Of a DNA stretch of 64,000 bases, positions 17,541 to 27,306 are shown one piece after another. The stretch lies in the NCBI RefSeq assembly GCF_040712075.1, contig NZ_JBFCVL010000008.1, positions 186,001-250,000 on the forward strand, in the 5' to 3' direction. The position numbers and the translations under genes were made by a program. Each line of letters starts with the position of its first letter. The first letter of the stretch is position 1. Under the pieces are notes generated by a model that was not told the origin of the DNA, did no database searches, and saw only the letters and a list, made by a program, of their open reading frames with translations. Origin of the DNA: Fodinicurvata sp. EGI_FJ10296 (GTDB taxonomy: Bacteria; Pseudomonadota; Alphaproteobacteria; DSM-16000; Inquilinaceae).

Positions 17541-20270
17541 ATGAGCGATGCGGTGGCGGCTGAAGGCCAGGACGCGGTTTCCCGATCATTCGAACCGGTT
17601 CGCCTGTCGGACTATCGGCCGCCGGACCATCTGATCGACACCATCGATCTGGTTTTCCATCTGGAACCGACAGCAACCCGCGTCATGGCGCGCATGGCGG
17701 TCAGGCGCAATCCTGCCGGCACGGCGCCGGCCGATGCGCCGCTGGTACTGGACGGCGACGCGGACAGCCTGACGCTGACCTCGATCCGCCTGGACGGCGA
17801 ACCGCTTGATGAAAACCGCTACGTCACCGACGACTCCTCGCTGACCGTTCAGGATGTGCCGGAGACTTTCGTTCTCGACATCGAAACGCGGATCGATCCC
17901 CAGGCCAATACCGAGCTTTCCGGCCTGTACCGTTCCGGCGGCATCTATTGCACCCAGTGCGAGGCGCAGGGGTTCCGGCGCATCACCTACTATCCGGACC
18001 GGCCGGACGTGCTGGCCGTGTTCACCGTGACGCTCATGGGCGACAGGAGCAGTTGCCCATTGTTGCTATCCAACGGCAACCCCGTCGATCGTGGCGATGC
18101 CGGCCCGGACCGGCACTGGGCGACGTGGCATGACCCGCATCCCAAGCCCGCCTATCTTTTCGCTCTGGTCGCCGGCGATCTGGCAACGCTGACCGACACC
18201 TACACGACCCGGTCAGGGCGCGCGGTTACGCTCAACATCCATGTGCTGCCGCGCGACGCCGACAAATCGGCATTCGCGCTCGAGGCGCTGAAGAAATCGA
18301 TGAAGTGGGACGAGGACCGGTTCGGTCTCGAATACGATCTGGATGTCTATTCGATCGTCGCCGTCCCGGATTTCAATATGGGGGCTATGGAGAACAAGGG
18401 CCTCAACGTCTTCAACACCAAATACGTCCTTGCCCGCCCCGATACCGCGACCGACAGCGACTATCACGGCGTTGAATCGGTGATCGCCCACGAATATTTT
18501 CACAACTGGACCGGCAACCGGGTCACCTTGCGCGACTGGTTTCAGCTCAGCCTGAAAGAAGGGCTGACGGTGTGGCGCGATCAGGAATTCAGCTCCGACA
18601 CCGGCAGCCGGGCGGTCGAGCGGATCAAGGCCGTGCGGCGCTTGCGCAGTGTCCAGTTCCCGGAAGACGCCGGCCCGACGGCCCACCCGATCCGGCCGGA
18701 CAGCTATATCGAGATCAACAACTTCTATACGCCCACCGTCTACGAAAAGGGCGCCGAAGTGGTGCGCATGCTGCACACGCTGATCGGCGACGACGCCTTT
18801 ACGCGCGGACTCAAGCTCTATCTCGAACGCCACGACAATGGCGCCGCCACGGTCGAGGACTGGCTGGCAGCCATGCAGGAAGTTTCCGGCGCCGATCTCT
18901 CCCATTTCAAATTGTGGTACGAACAGGCGGGAACGCCCCGGATCGGGGTCGAGGAAAGCCACGACGCGGCAAATCGGCAACTGACGCTGACGATCACCCA
19001 GGAGACCGCGCCGACGCCCGGCCAGCCCGACAAACGGCCGTTGCACATTCCATTTTCGATCGGCCTGCTCGACCCTTCCGGCAGGCCGCTTCCCGTGACC
19101 ATTGACGGCGACGCCGCCAACGCCGAACGCGAGACCGCCGTCGTCTCGTTGACACGCGCGCGGCAAACGGTCGTGCTCAACGATGTGCCTGAGAATGCCG
19201 CCGTCTCGCTGTTGCGCGGGTTTTCCGCACCGGTCAATCTGGCCCCGCGCGGGCGTGAGCGGCTGCTGTTCCTGATGGCGCACGACCCCGACACATTCAG
19301 CCGCTGGGATGCCGGTCAGGACCTGATGAGCGGCATTCTGATCGACCATGCGGCAACGATTCGCGACGGCGGCACCGCCGACCTCGACGACCGGGTGATC
19401 GAGGCGGTGGAACGGATCGTGTCGGACGAGACGCTGGACCCGGCCCTGGTGGCTGAAATGCTCGTGCTGCCGTCGGAAACCGATCTGGCACAGCATATCA
19501 GGCCGATCCCCGTCGAGGCGATCCATGCCGCCCGCACCGGGGCGCGGTCGCGGATCGCAGCCCGACTGCGCGACCGGCTGGTTTCCCGCTATCAGGCTCT
19601 CGGCGGCCCCAGCGCCGATGCCAATCTGGATGCCGCGCAGATGGCGCGGCGCGCGCTGAAGAACACGATCCTGGCATTGCTCAACGCCGATACCACCGAC
19701 GCCACCGGCCGCGATCTGGCCGCCGCCCAGGCAGAAAACGCGACGACGATGACCGACAGCATCGCCGCGCTGATCGCCCTGAACGAGACCGACGGGCCGC
19801 AACGCGATCGCCACCAGGCCGAGTTCCTGGACCGCTGGCGGGACGAGGCGCTGGTCGTCGACAAATGGTTCTCGCTGCAGGCGATGCGGCTGTCCCCGGC
19901 CACCGTCGAGGCCGTCTCTGCCTTGCGCGGCCATGACCTGTACGCACGGACCAATCCGAACCGCGTCCGCTCGCTGATCGGCGTCTTCGCGGCGGCCAAT
20001 CCGGTGGCCTTTCATCGGCAGGACGGCGCCGGTCACCGACTGCTGGCCGAGGAAATCAAGGCCATCAACCGCGCGAACCCGCAACTGGCAGCCGCCCTGA
20101 CAAAACCGCTGACCCGTTGGCAGCATCACGACGCCACCCGGGCCGAAAGCATGAAGTCCGCTTTGCGTGATATCTCGGCGATCCCCGATCTGTCCCGCAA
20201 CGTGTTCGAGCTGGTCAAGCGCGGGCTGGACGACGCCGATGCCAACGGTGACGCCCGGCCTCCGGCCTGA
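17541..20270 (+). CDS. pepN: Aminopeptidase N (M1 family)
   Basis: A 909-residue zinc aminopeptidase that removes N-terminal residues from cytoplasmic peptides. The substrate-anchoring GAMEN is near residue 281 and the zinc motif HEYFH near 317, followed 18 residues on by the third ligand Glu (LKEGLTVW). The C-terminal half is the superhelical domain of the E. coli PepN type. No signal peptide is present. The ATG at 17541 follows GGAGAG. It lies 35 bases after the PEP carboxylase-like gene and 41 bases before a regulator gene on the same strand. Confidence 0.95.
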   Translation: MSDAVAAEGQDAVSRSFEPVRLSDYRPPDHLIDTIDLVFHLEPTATRVMARMAVRRNPAGTAPADAPLVLDGDADSLTLTSIRLDGEPLDENRYVTDDSSLTVQDVPETFVLDIETRIDPQANTELSGLYRSGGIYCTQCEAQGFRRITYYPDRPDVLAVFTVTLMGDRSSCPLLLSNGNPVDRGDAGPDRHWATWHDPHPKPAYLFALVAGDLATLTDTYTTRSGRAVTLNIHVLPRDADKSAFALEALKKSMKWDEDRFGLEYDLDVYSIVAVPDFNMGAMENKGLNVFNTKYVLARPDTATDSDYHGVESVIAHEYFHNWTGNRVTLRDWFQLSLKEGLTVWRDQEFSSDTGSRAVERIKAVRRLRSVQFPEDAGPTAHPIRPDSYIEINNFYTPTVYEKGAEVVRMLHTLIGDDAFTRGLKLYLERHDNGAATVEDWLAAMQEVSGADLSHFKLWYEQAGTPRIGVEESHDAANRQLTLTITQETAPTPGQPDKRPLHIPFSIGLLDPSGRPLPVTIDGDAANAERETAVVSLTRARQTVVLNDVPENAAVSLLRGFSAPVNLAPRGRERLLFLMAHDPDTFSRWDAGQDLMSGILIDHAATIRDGGTADLDDRVIEAVERIVSDETLDPALVAEMLVLPSETDLAQHIRPIPVEAIHAARTGARSRIAARLRDRLVSRYQALGGPSADANLDAAQMARRALKNTILALLNADTTDATGRDLAAAQAENATTMTDSIAALIALNETDGPQRDRHQAEFLDRWRDEALVVDKWFSLQAMRLSPATVEAVSALRGHDLYARTNPNRVRSLIGVFAAANPVAFHRQDGAGHRLLAEEIKAINRANPQLAAALTKPLTRWQHHDATRAESMKSALRDISAIPDLSRNVFELVKRGLDDADANGDARPPA

Positions 20271-20311
20271 CCCCGGCTCCTCCCCCCCCCTCCCCCTTGC
20301 CCGGTCCTGCC

Positions 20312-21532
20312 ATGGATGTCGCGACTCTCGTCACGACGCGAACGGTTCTGGAGGCGCGCGGCATCCGCCCGGCGGCCCGGCGTCTCGACAAGGCGCCGGG
20401 CACCGTCGCCACGGCTCTCGACCGGGTAGAGGCCGAACTGTCCATCGCCCTGGCCGTGCGTGCCGGCGCGGAACTGGTTCTGACGCTAGAGGCCGAACGA
20501 CTGTTGCCAGACCTGAACCGTGCGGCGGATCTGGCCGTCGGTATTGCCTGTCTGGCGCATGGCTTGGCGGAAGAGACGCCAGAAGACATCGTTCATCGTG
20601 CCGCCCGGCTGCCGATCGGCCTGATCGCACTGTCCCGCTTCGTTGGGGTGGTCGCCGTCGGCAGCATACGCGGTGCGGCACAGGCGCTGGACGTGGGCCA
20701 GCCCCAGCTTACGCGGCAAATGGGCCAGCTGGAATCGGCGATCGGCCGGCCGCTTCTCGACCGCTTGCCGACCGGTACCGTGCCGACACCGGCCGGCGAA
20801 AGACTGCGCGATCTTGCCGTCGCTCTCGATGCGCTATGGATGCGGCTCAGCCGCAATTCCGGGGCCCGGCACCGATCGGCAGAGCGCACGATACGGCTGG
20901 GCACGGTGATGCCGCTCGGCCATGAAAGCCCGATTGCCCGACACCTCGCCCATCTCGCCGCCGTCTGGCCGCAAAAGCACCCGCGCCACCCGCTGTTCAT
21001 TCAGTCGACGACGGCGGAGGAACTGATCCGCGGGCTGAAAACCGGCATGTTCGACGTCGCCCTGCTCGACACGCCCGGCACCGCAACATCCCGACCGGCG
21101 ACGAATGCCGGGAAGGAAGCTACCGAGCCGCAGAACATGGAGAGCATTCCGGTGTCGAGCGGGACGCTGGCACTGGTCGGCTTTGCCGTAGATCGTATTG
21201 CGGCCTCACGACCACGCACGCCATTCGTCGTGCCGAGCGCACGCAGCGGCCTTCGCCAGTGTATCAACGCCTGGCTTTCGGACGTATTGGACGATACCGG
21301 CCGCGACGCCCTGGACATTACCGAGGTGGACTCGATTCCGGTGATCCTGAACATGGTCATGGATCACGGATTCATGTCGGTGCTGCCCCTGTCCTCGGTG
21401 ACCATGGTCGCACCGGATTTGCCTCACATGCCGCTCGCCCCGCGCTATGACCTGCCGTTGCGCCTGGTCTGGCATCGCCGGCCGGGGGCAGAAGAGGCCG
21501 GAAGGGCACTGGCGGCGCTTTTGCGAACCTGA
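20312..21532 (+). CDS. LysR-like regulator with two N-terminal HTH segments
   Basis: A 406-residue regulator, about 100 longer than a normal LysR protein. Residues 1-60 look like a degenerate LysR helix-turn-helix (TRTVLEARGIRPAARRLDKAP); a second, clearer LysR HTH is at about 98-160 (VAVGSIRGAAQALDVGQPQL, TPAGERL). A periplasmic-binding-like effector domain follows. The ATG at 20312 is used; a TTG five codons earlier is possible. Upstream is an unusual C-run (20280-20295) with no ribosome-binding site, so translation may depend on coupling to pepN, whose stop is 41 bases away. The effector is unknown. Confidence 0.75.
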   Translation: MDVATLVTTRTVLEARGIRPAARRLDKAPGTVATALDRVEAELSIALAVRAGAELVLTLEAERLLPDLNRAADLAVGIACLAHGLAEETPEDIVHRAARLPIGLIALSRFVGVVAVGSIRGAAQALDVGQPQLTRQMGQLESAIGRPLLDRLPTGTVPTPAGERLRDLAVALDALWMRLSRNSGARHRSAERTIRLGTVMPLGHESPIARHLAHLAAVWPQKHPRHPLFIQSTTAEELIRGLKTGMFDVALLDTPGTATSRPATNAGKEATEPQNMESIPVSSGTLALVGFAVDRIAASRPRTPFVVPSARSGLRQCINAWLSDVLDDTGRDALDITEVDSIPVILNMVMDHGFMSVLPLSSVTMVAPDLPHMPLAPRYDLPLRLVWHRRPGAEEAGRALAALLRT

Positions 21533-21609
21533 CACCTGCGCGCCATGGAGAGCGGGAACCAATCGGACATGGCTCAGTTTCCCAACCGGGAAGAAAAAGG
21601 AAAGTTGCC

Positions 21610-22419
21610 ATGGCACCAAAATCGTTCTGGAAAGGATATCTGAAACTTTCGCTCGTGACCTGCCGCGTCTCCATGACGCCGGCGACCACGGACAACGAGA
21701 AAATTCAGTTTCACACCCTGAACAGAAAAACCCACAACAGGCTCACCAGCCGCTATGTCGATGCCGAAACCGGCGATGTGGTGGACGACGACGATGAAGT
21801 AAAAGGCTATGAACGGGCCGACGGCGACTACGTTCTTCTTGAGGATGACGAAATCGACGCCGTTGCGCTGGAGAGCACCCGGACCATCGACATCGAAATG
21901 TTCGTTCCCGACGATAGCGTTCGGTGGATCTGGTATGACCGGCCGCACTATCTTCTGCCAGACGACGCCGTCGGCGAAGAAGCTTTCTCCGTCATCCGCG
22001 AGGCGATGCGATCGACCGGGAAATTCGGCATCGCCCGGCTGGTCATGTATCGCCGGGAACGCGCGGTCATGCTGGTACCAAGCGGGCGGGGCATCATTTT
22101 GTGGACACTGCGCTATGGCGACGAAGTGCGCGACCCGGCGGAATATTTCGGCGACATCGACCGGGAAAAGGCAGACAGCAAACTGCTGAAGCTGGTCAAG
22201 GAGGTGATCGAGGAACGCTCGACCTCCTGGGATCCGGACATGGTGACCGACCCGGTTCAGGAAAAGCTGGCCGATATCATCGCGGCCAAGAAGAAGGGCC
22301 GAAAACGCCCGGCCAAAGTCAAAGCGCAGACAGAGGCCCCGGCGGTGGACAACGTCATCGACATCATGGACGCTCTGCGCAAGAGCATCGCGTCGGAGAA
22401 GAAGTCCGGCAAACGGTGA
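21610..22419 (+). CDS. ku: Ku homodimer protein (end joining), copy 1
   Basis: A 269-residue bacterial Ku that rings DNA double-strand ends and recruits LigD. The start KSFWKGYLKLSLVTC and the core FHTLNRKTHNR, DDDEVKGYE and RPHYLLPDD are characteristic of the family. The C-terminus is Lys-rich (AAKKKGRKRPAK), a DNA-binding extension. It converges on ligD with a 181-base gap, so it is not in the same transcript as ligD and the second ku. It differs clearly from the second copy, so it is not a recent duplication; the two could form separate or mixed dimers. Confidence 0.95.
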   Translation: MAPKSFWKGYLKLSLVTCRVSMTPATTDNEKIQFHTLNRKTHNRLTSRYVDAETGDVVDDDDEVKGYERADGDYVLLEDDEIDAVALESTRTIDIEMFVPDDSVRWIWYDRPHYLLPDDAVGEEAFSVIREAMRSTGKFGIARLVMYRRERAVMLVPSGRGIILWTLRYGDEVRDPAEYFGDIDREKADSKLLKLVKEVIEERSTSWDPDMVTDPVQEKLADIIAAKKKGRKRPAKVKAQTEAPAVDNVIDIMDALRKSIASEKKSGKR

Positions 22420-22600
22420 ACGGTAACTGCGTGTTTTGGCATTGGACGACTCTTGCCGCCTCCCCGGAAGCACGAAGCGCTGTGAGGAGTTCACACATTC
22501 CGCGAGTATGCAGACAGTGTGGGGCCCGGCTTGGCACAGCGTCACTGTCGCGCCGCAGCGCGTCCGGGACTGGGACGTTTTCGGGAAGGGTTAGTTTTTC

Positions 22601-25141
22601 CTACCTCAACGTCGGCAGTGGCCGGGCGGCCGCGCGAAAACCCTCCCAGGGATCGTCCGATTGTCCGTGCACCCGTGTCGGCGCATTTTGCACCGTGAAC
22701 TGGGCCGGTCCGACCGACCCGATCTCGCTCCAGTCGACCGGCATCGATACCGGCGCGCCGGCACGGGCACGCGTGGAATAAGCGGCGACAGCCGTAGCGC
22801 CGCGGCCGTTGCGCAGATAGTCGATCAGGATCTTGCCGCGCCGCTTCGCCTTGGAGACCGTCGAGACATAGAGATCCGGACTGTCCTTTGCCATCCGATC
22901 GGCCATGGCCTTGGCGAAACCCTTCACGTCCGTCCAGCCGGCTGCCGGGATCAACGGGGCGACAACATGAAGGCCCTTGCCGCCCGATGTCTTGACAAAG
23001 GTTGCCAAGCCGGCCTCCTGCAGCCGCCGGCCGACCTCGCGCGCCGCATCGACCACCGCATCCCAGGTCACCCCCTCGCCCGGATCGAGATCCATGACGA
23101 TCATGTCCGGGCGTTCCCAGTCGTCAAGCGCCGCCCCCCATGGGTGGATCTCCAGCACGCCGGCCTGCACCAGTCCGAGCAACCCGTCAAAATCCTCGAT
23201 CGACACCAGCGGCTCGCCGCTCTTGTCCCTGGGATCACGGATGGTTTTGATATTCTTGTTCAGACCTTTCCAGGCATGCTTCTGGAAGAAGCAACTGCCC
23301 CGGATACCGCTGGCGATGCCTCCGGGGCACCGCAGCAGTGACAACGGCCGGGCGACGATCAGCGGTCCGATCCATCGCCACATATCCGCGTAGTAATCCG
23401 CGAGACCTTCTTTCGTCACCCCGGCATCGGGCCAGTAGACTCGATCGGGATGCGACAGCTTCACGGTCCGGCGCGGCTCGCCCACCGGTTCATCCGCGCC
23501 GGTATCCTCGCGCACCACCTCGTCGGCCGGCTTGTCGTCCCGAAGGCCTCGAAACGAGGCGTGCCTCAGGTTGGCTTCGCCGGTCCAGCCCCGGAATTCG
23601 ACTTCGGCGACAAGTTCCGGCCGCACGAATTGCACCTTGCGTCCGGCTTCGGCCGACAGCCGATCGGCAAACGGGCTCTTATCGACAGCAATCTCGTCCA
23701 GGCGGCGATAAAGATCGCGGGCGACGGCGGCGCTGAACCCGGTCCCGACCCGGCCGACGTGGCGCAGTGACTTCCCCTCATAGACACCCAGAACCAGCGA
23801 ACCGATCGCGCTCTGCGTTGTCGTGGAGGGAACGAAGCCTGCAATCACAAACTCCTGACGCAACGCGCATTTCGACTTGATCCAGCCCTTGCCCCGGCCG
23901 GACCGATACGCCTGGTCGCGAAGCTTCGACACCACCCCTTCCAGACTCAGCCGGCAGGCATGGCGCAGCACCAGATCGCCGCCCTCGTCGAAATGCTCGC
24001 TGTAGTGAAGCGACGGCGGCGGATCGTCCATGATCTTGCGGAGCGCTGCCTTTCGGTCGACCAGCGAGGCGGCGCGCCAGTCGACGCCATCCAGATAGAG
24101 CAGATCAAAGCCGTAATAGACGAAACGGTCGACGCGCTCTTCGGACAGATCGGCCTGCAGCGCAGAAAAATCCGACGCGCCACTGGCCGTCTCCACTATT
24201 AGTTCGCCGTCGATGATGGCGGTGTCGACCGGTAGGGATTTGAGCGCCTCCGGCACTGCATTCCCGAACCGCGCCGTCCAGTCATGGCCCCGCCAGGTCA
24301 GCAGTTTCACGCGGCCGGACTCGATCCGGGCCTGCAGACGATAGCCGTCAAACTTGATTTCATGCAGCCATCGCTTGCCGGTCGGCGCCCTGGAGGAAAG
24401 CGTCGCCAGTGTCGGCTCTACGAAATCCGGCATCTTCGCCTTTTTGGCCTTCGCCGGAACCTTGATCGTGGCTTTTTCGGCCTTTGCTTTCCCGGCATCA
24501 GTGCCGTTCGCGTCATCCTCGCTGAGCGTTTCGGCCTCAGGGTCGGCGCCGACGGCCTCGATCGTCATCCCGCTCTTTACCGATTCCGGTCGTTCGCTGA
24601 GGATGTCGGGGTCGTCGGCCGTCCGGGCGTCATCGTCTTCGCCCTTGATCAGCAGCCAGTTCTCGCGCTTCTCGCGGGGCTTGCCGGCCATCCGCACCAG
24701 ATGCCACCGGCCCCCCAGCTTCTCGCCCGACAGTTCGAACTCGATGTGGCCCTTCTTGTAGGCCGCTTCGGGTTTCGGAGCGGACTTCCCCGCCGTTCTG
24801 GCCACGGGCGCCCAGGTGCCGCGATCCCAGACGATGACGGTGCCGGCGCCATAGGCGCCCTTGGGTATCGTGCCTTCGAAATCGCCGTATTCCAGCGGAT
24901 GGTCCTCGACATGCACGGCCAGCCGCTTTTCGCCGGGTACGAGGCTCGGGCCCCGCGTGACCGCCCAGCTTTTCAGAACGCCACCCATCTCCAGCCGCAG
25001 ATCATAGTGCAGGCGTCGCGCGGCGTGCTTCTGGATGACGAAACCGTTTCCCGACGCTGCCCCCTCCTTACCGACTGGCTTCCCGGGAGGTTCGCGCGTC
25101 GAACCGAAATCGCGCCGCTTTCGATAGGGCTCAAGGCTCAT
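22601..25141 (-). CDS. ligD: Multifunctional DNA ligase D
   Basis: An 846-residue end-joining enzyme with all three LigD modules in the order phosphoesterase-ligase-polymerase. The 3'-phosphoesterase is at about 1-165 (HAARRLHYDLRLE, HVEDHPLEY). A Lys/Ala-rich linker runs to about 240. The ATP-dependent ligase has the nucleotidyl Lys in EIKFDGYR (about 257) and its OB domain to about 535. The primase-polymerase domain begins near 560 (KLSHPDRVYWPD) with catalytic acidic residues in MDLDPG. Its start overlaps the stop of the upstream ku gene by one base (TGATG), so the two are translationally coupled. Confidence 0.96.
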   Translation of the reverse strand: MSLEPYRKRRDFGSTREPPGKPVGKEGAASGNGFVIQKHAARRLHYDLRLEMGGVLKSWAVTRGPSLVPGEKRLAVHVEDHPLEYGDFEGTIPKGAYGAGTVIVWDRGTWAPVARTAGKSAPKPEAAYKKGHIEFELSGEKLGGRWHLVRMAGKPREKRENWLLIKGEDDDARTADDPDILSERPESVKSGMTIEAVGADPEAETLSEDDANGTDAGKAKAEKATIKVPAKAKKAKMPDFVEPTLATLSSRAPTGKRWLHEIKFDGYRLQARIESGRVKLLTWRGHDWTARFGNAVPEALKSLPVDTAIIDGELIVETASGASDFSALQADLSEERVDRFVYYGFDLLYLDGVDWRAASLVDRKAALRKIMDDPPPSLHYSEHFDEGGDLVLRHACRLSLEGVVSKLRDQAYRSGRGKGWIKSKCALRQEFVIAGFVPSTTTQSAIGSLVLGVYEGKSLRHVGRVGTGFSAAVARDLYRRLDEIAVDKSPFADRLSAEAGRKVQFVRPELVAEVEFRGWTGEANLRHASFRGLRDDKPADEVVREDTGADEPVGEPRRTVKLSHPDRVYWPDAGVTKEGLADYYADMWRWIGPLIVARPLSLLRCPGGIASGIRGSCFFQKHAWKGLNKNIKTIRDPRDKSGEPLVSIEDFDGLLGLVQAGVLEIHPWGAALDDWERPDMIVMDLDPGEGVTWDAVVDAAREVGRRLQEAGLATFVKTSGGKGLHVVAPLIPAAGWTDVKGFAKAMADRMAKDSPDLYVSTVSKAKRRGKILIDYLRNGRGATAVAAYSTRARAGAPVSMPVDWSEIGSVGPAQFTVQNAPTRVHGQSDDPWEGFRAAARPLPTLR

Positions 25142-25977
25142 CAGCCCGCCTTGCGGCGCGGCTGCCGCTTCTTGGACGCTGGTCGGGACGGCTTCGATCC
25201 ATCGGCGGCCCTGGCGCTCTGCCGCAGCGCCTCCATGAGGTCGACGGTCTTATCGTCCTTCTGCAATTTGGGCGGTTTGATCTTCCGGCCCTCGGCCTTG
25301 GCCTTGACCATTTCGGCCAGGGCCGCGTCGTAGCGGTCGTCGAATTCGGCCGGATCGAACTCCCCCGCCTTGGTGGCGATGATATGCTTGGCCAGTTGCA
25401 GCATCTCGTCCTGAATTCTGACGTCGGCAATGGGCTCGAAGGCTTCCGCCGCCGACCGGACCTCGTAGTCGAAATTCAGGGTGTTGGCGATCAGCCCTTC
25501 GCCGTGCGGGCGGATCAGCACCGTGCGGCAACGCCGGAACAAGACCGTACGCGCCAGGGCGGCGACATTCTTAGCGCGCATGCCCTCGCGGATCAGCACA
25601 TAGGCTTCTTCCGCTGTCCTGTCGCCGGGCGCCAGATAATAGGGTTTGTCAAAGTAGACCGTATCGATTTCGCCGCAGGGCAGAAATCCTCTGACGTTCA
25701 GGATCTTGTCGCTTTCCGGCACCGCAGCGGATATCTCTTCGGGCTCCAGAACGATGTATTCGTCCTTGCCGATCTCATAGCCCTTGACCTGGTCGTCGCG
25801 ATCGACCGTTTTCCCGGTCCCGCTGTCGATGAATTCGCGCTGAACCCGATTCCCGGTACGGCGATTGATCGTGTGAAAGGCGACGCGCTCGGAAGTCGAC
25901 GCGGCCGTGAACAAGCCGACCGCGCAACTCAGCTCCGCCACTTTCAGATGTCCGCGCCAGTTCGCCCTCGGCGCCAT
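25141..25977 (-). CDS. ku: Ku homodimer protein, copy 2 (ligD-linked)
   Basis: A 278-residue Ku with NWRGHLKVAELSC at the start, FHTINRRTGNR and DDQVKGYEI in the core and a Lys/Arg-rich tail (KPPKLQKDD, KKRQPRRK). It is co-transcribed with ligD. The ATG at 25977 is chosen because family members start MAPR; upstream in-frame starts at 25989 (ATG) and 26010 (TTG) cannot be excluded since GAGGGGA lies just before 25989. Two ku genes around one ligD recall rhizobia, where different Ku/LigD sets act under different conditions. Confidence 0.93.
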   Translation of the reverse strand: MAPRANWRGHLKVAELSCAVGLFTAASTSERVAFHTINRRTGNRVQREFIDSGTGKTVDRDDQVKGYEIGKDEYIVLEPEEISAAVPESDKILNVRGFLPCGEIDTVYFDKPYYLAPGDRTAEEAYVLIREGMRAKNVAALARTVLFRRCRTVLIRPHGEGLIANTLNFDYEVRSAAEAFEPIADVRIQDEMLQLAKHIIATKAGEFDPAEFDDRYDAALAEMVKAKAEGRKIKPPKLQKDDKTVDLMEALRQSARAADGSKPSRPASKKRQPRRKAG

Positions 25978-26094
25978 AGCGTTGCCCATTCCCCTCGTGT
26001 CGATGCGCAATCAACATTTCCGAGGGGCACAGAGTTCCAGAACCACGGTCAAGGCGCGTGATTCAGGCCATCGCTGACCATTCGGCCATGGCAA

Positions 26095-27306
26095 TCAGTC
26101 GGGCAGCGCGGCGGCTCCGCTTTCGACAAGGCCGGCGATTTCGGCGTCGGAGAGGCCCGCCGCCGACAGCACGGCCCGTCCCTGCTGGCCCACACGCGGC
26201 GGCTGGGCGGTTTCCGGGCGATCGGGCGGTGGCGGCAGACCGGGAAGACGCGCGGCTGGCATCGACCCCAGACCCTCGATCTGTGACCAGGTGATGGCCT
26301 GAATCTCGCGCACCTGTTCGTCTTCCATCAGGTCGCCATAGTCGAAGACGGGCGCGTGCAGAATGTCGGCACTCGACAGGATATCGGCCCAATAGCGCGT
26401 CGGCTGCGCCTTGATCAGCGGCTCGACAAGTGCATTCAGGGCTTCGGCGTGGCTCAGGCGCGACTGCTCGCTGCCGAATCGCTCATCCGCCAGCCATTCC
26501 GTCCGCTCCAGCAGTTTGCAAAGTGCTTCGAAGTGGTTGTCTCGCCGCGCGTTCAGACTGAGATAACCATCGGCCGTCTCGAACGTGCCGACCGGGGCGC
26601 CGACGGCTTTGACGCCCGGCCCCTCCAGCGCGTATTCGACGATCCGCGATTCCTGGAACGCCATCGCGCATTCCAGCAGGCTGGTACGGATATGCTGACC
26701 GACGCCGTGCACCGCCCGGCGATAAAGAGCGGCGGATACGGCCTGTGACAGATAAAGCCCAGTGGACACGTCGATGGCCAGCATGTTGACCCGCCGTGGG
26801 ATGCCGGCGGCATCGCGGTTGATCGACATGAACCCGGTATAGCCCTGCATCACGGTGTCGGTCGCCGGATGGTTCCGGCGCGGTCCGATCGGCCCGAACC
26901 CGGTGACGGAGGCATAAACGACCGACGGGTTTTTGGCGCGAACGGCTTCATAGTCGAGGCCGAGGCGTTCGGTCACGCCCGGGCGGTAATTCTCGATGAC
27001 GACATCGGCCTGTGTGGCCAGCCGGAAGGCGAGATCGCGGCCTTCCGGCTTTTTCAGGTCGAGCGCGAGGCTGTTCTTGCCGCGGTTGAGGACGATCGAT
27101 TCCGAGGAAAAATCACCGCGCCGGCGGCCGAGCCCCCGGCTCCAGTCGCCATAGCCGATCGGCTCGATCTTGGTGACGTCGGCACCGTGTTGCGCCAGCA
27201 ACATGCCGCAATAGGGTGCGGCGACGCCTTGCGCCAGTTCCAGCACCTTCAGACCGGTGAAGGCCGGCATCACGTCCGGCGTCGCGCTCTCATCGGCGGC
27301 GCTCAT
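26095..27306 (-). CDS. CaiB/BaiF-family (class III) CoA-transferase
   Basis: A 403-residue family III CoA-transferase moving CoA between carboxylic acids. The N-terminus VLELAQGVAAPYCGMLLAQ and KIEPIGYGD are typical, and the catalytic Asp is probably the one in IDVSTGLYL (about 183). It overlaps the upstream enoyl-CoA hydratase gene by 4 bases (ATGA), and that gene follows a TctC binding-protein gene, so uptake, CoA activation and hydration of one acid may be linked. The donor and acceptor acids are unknown. A second, different CoA-transferase lies near 46 kb. Confidence 0.9.
   Translation of the reverse strand: MSAADESATPDVMPAFTGLKVLELAQGVAAPYCGMLLAQHGADVTKIEPIGYGDWSRGLGRRRGDFSSESIVLNRGKNSLALDLKKPEGRDLAFRLATQADVVIENYRPGVTERLGLDYEAVRAKNPSVVYASVTGFGPIGPRRNHPATDTVMQGYTGFMSINRDAAGIPRRVNMLAIDVSTGLYLSQAVSAALYRRAVHGVGQHIRTSLLECAMAFQESRIVEYALEGPGVKAVGAPVGTFETADGYLSLNARRDNHFEALCKLLERTEWLADERFGSEQSRLSHAEALNALVEPLIKAQPTRYWADILSSADILHAPVFDYGDLMEDEQVREIQAITWSQIEGLGSMPAARLPGLPPPPDRPETAQPPRVGQQGRAVLSAAGLSDAEIAGLVESGAAALPD

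Noticed and set aside
18213..20129. Long antisense frame inside pepN
   Set aside because: Overlaps a clear M1 aminopeptidase completely and reads as composition-driven sequence without motifs.
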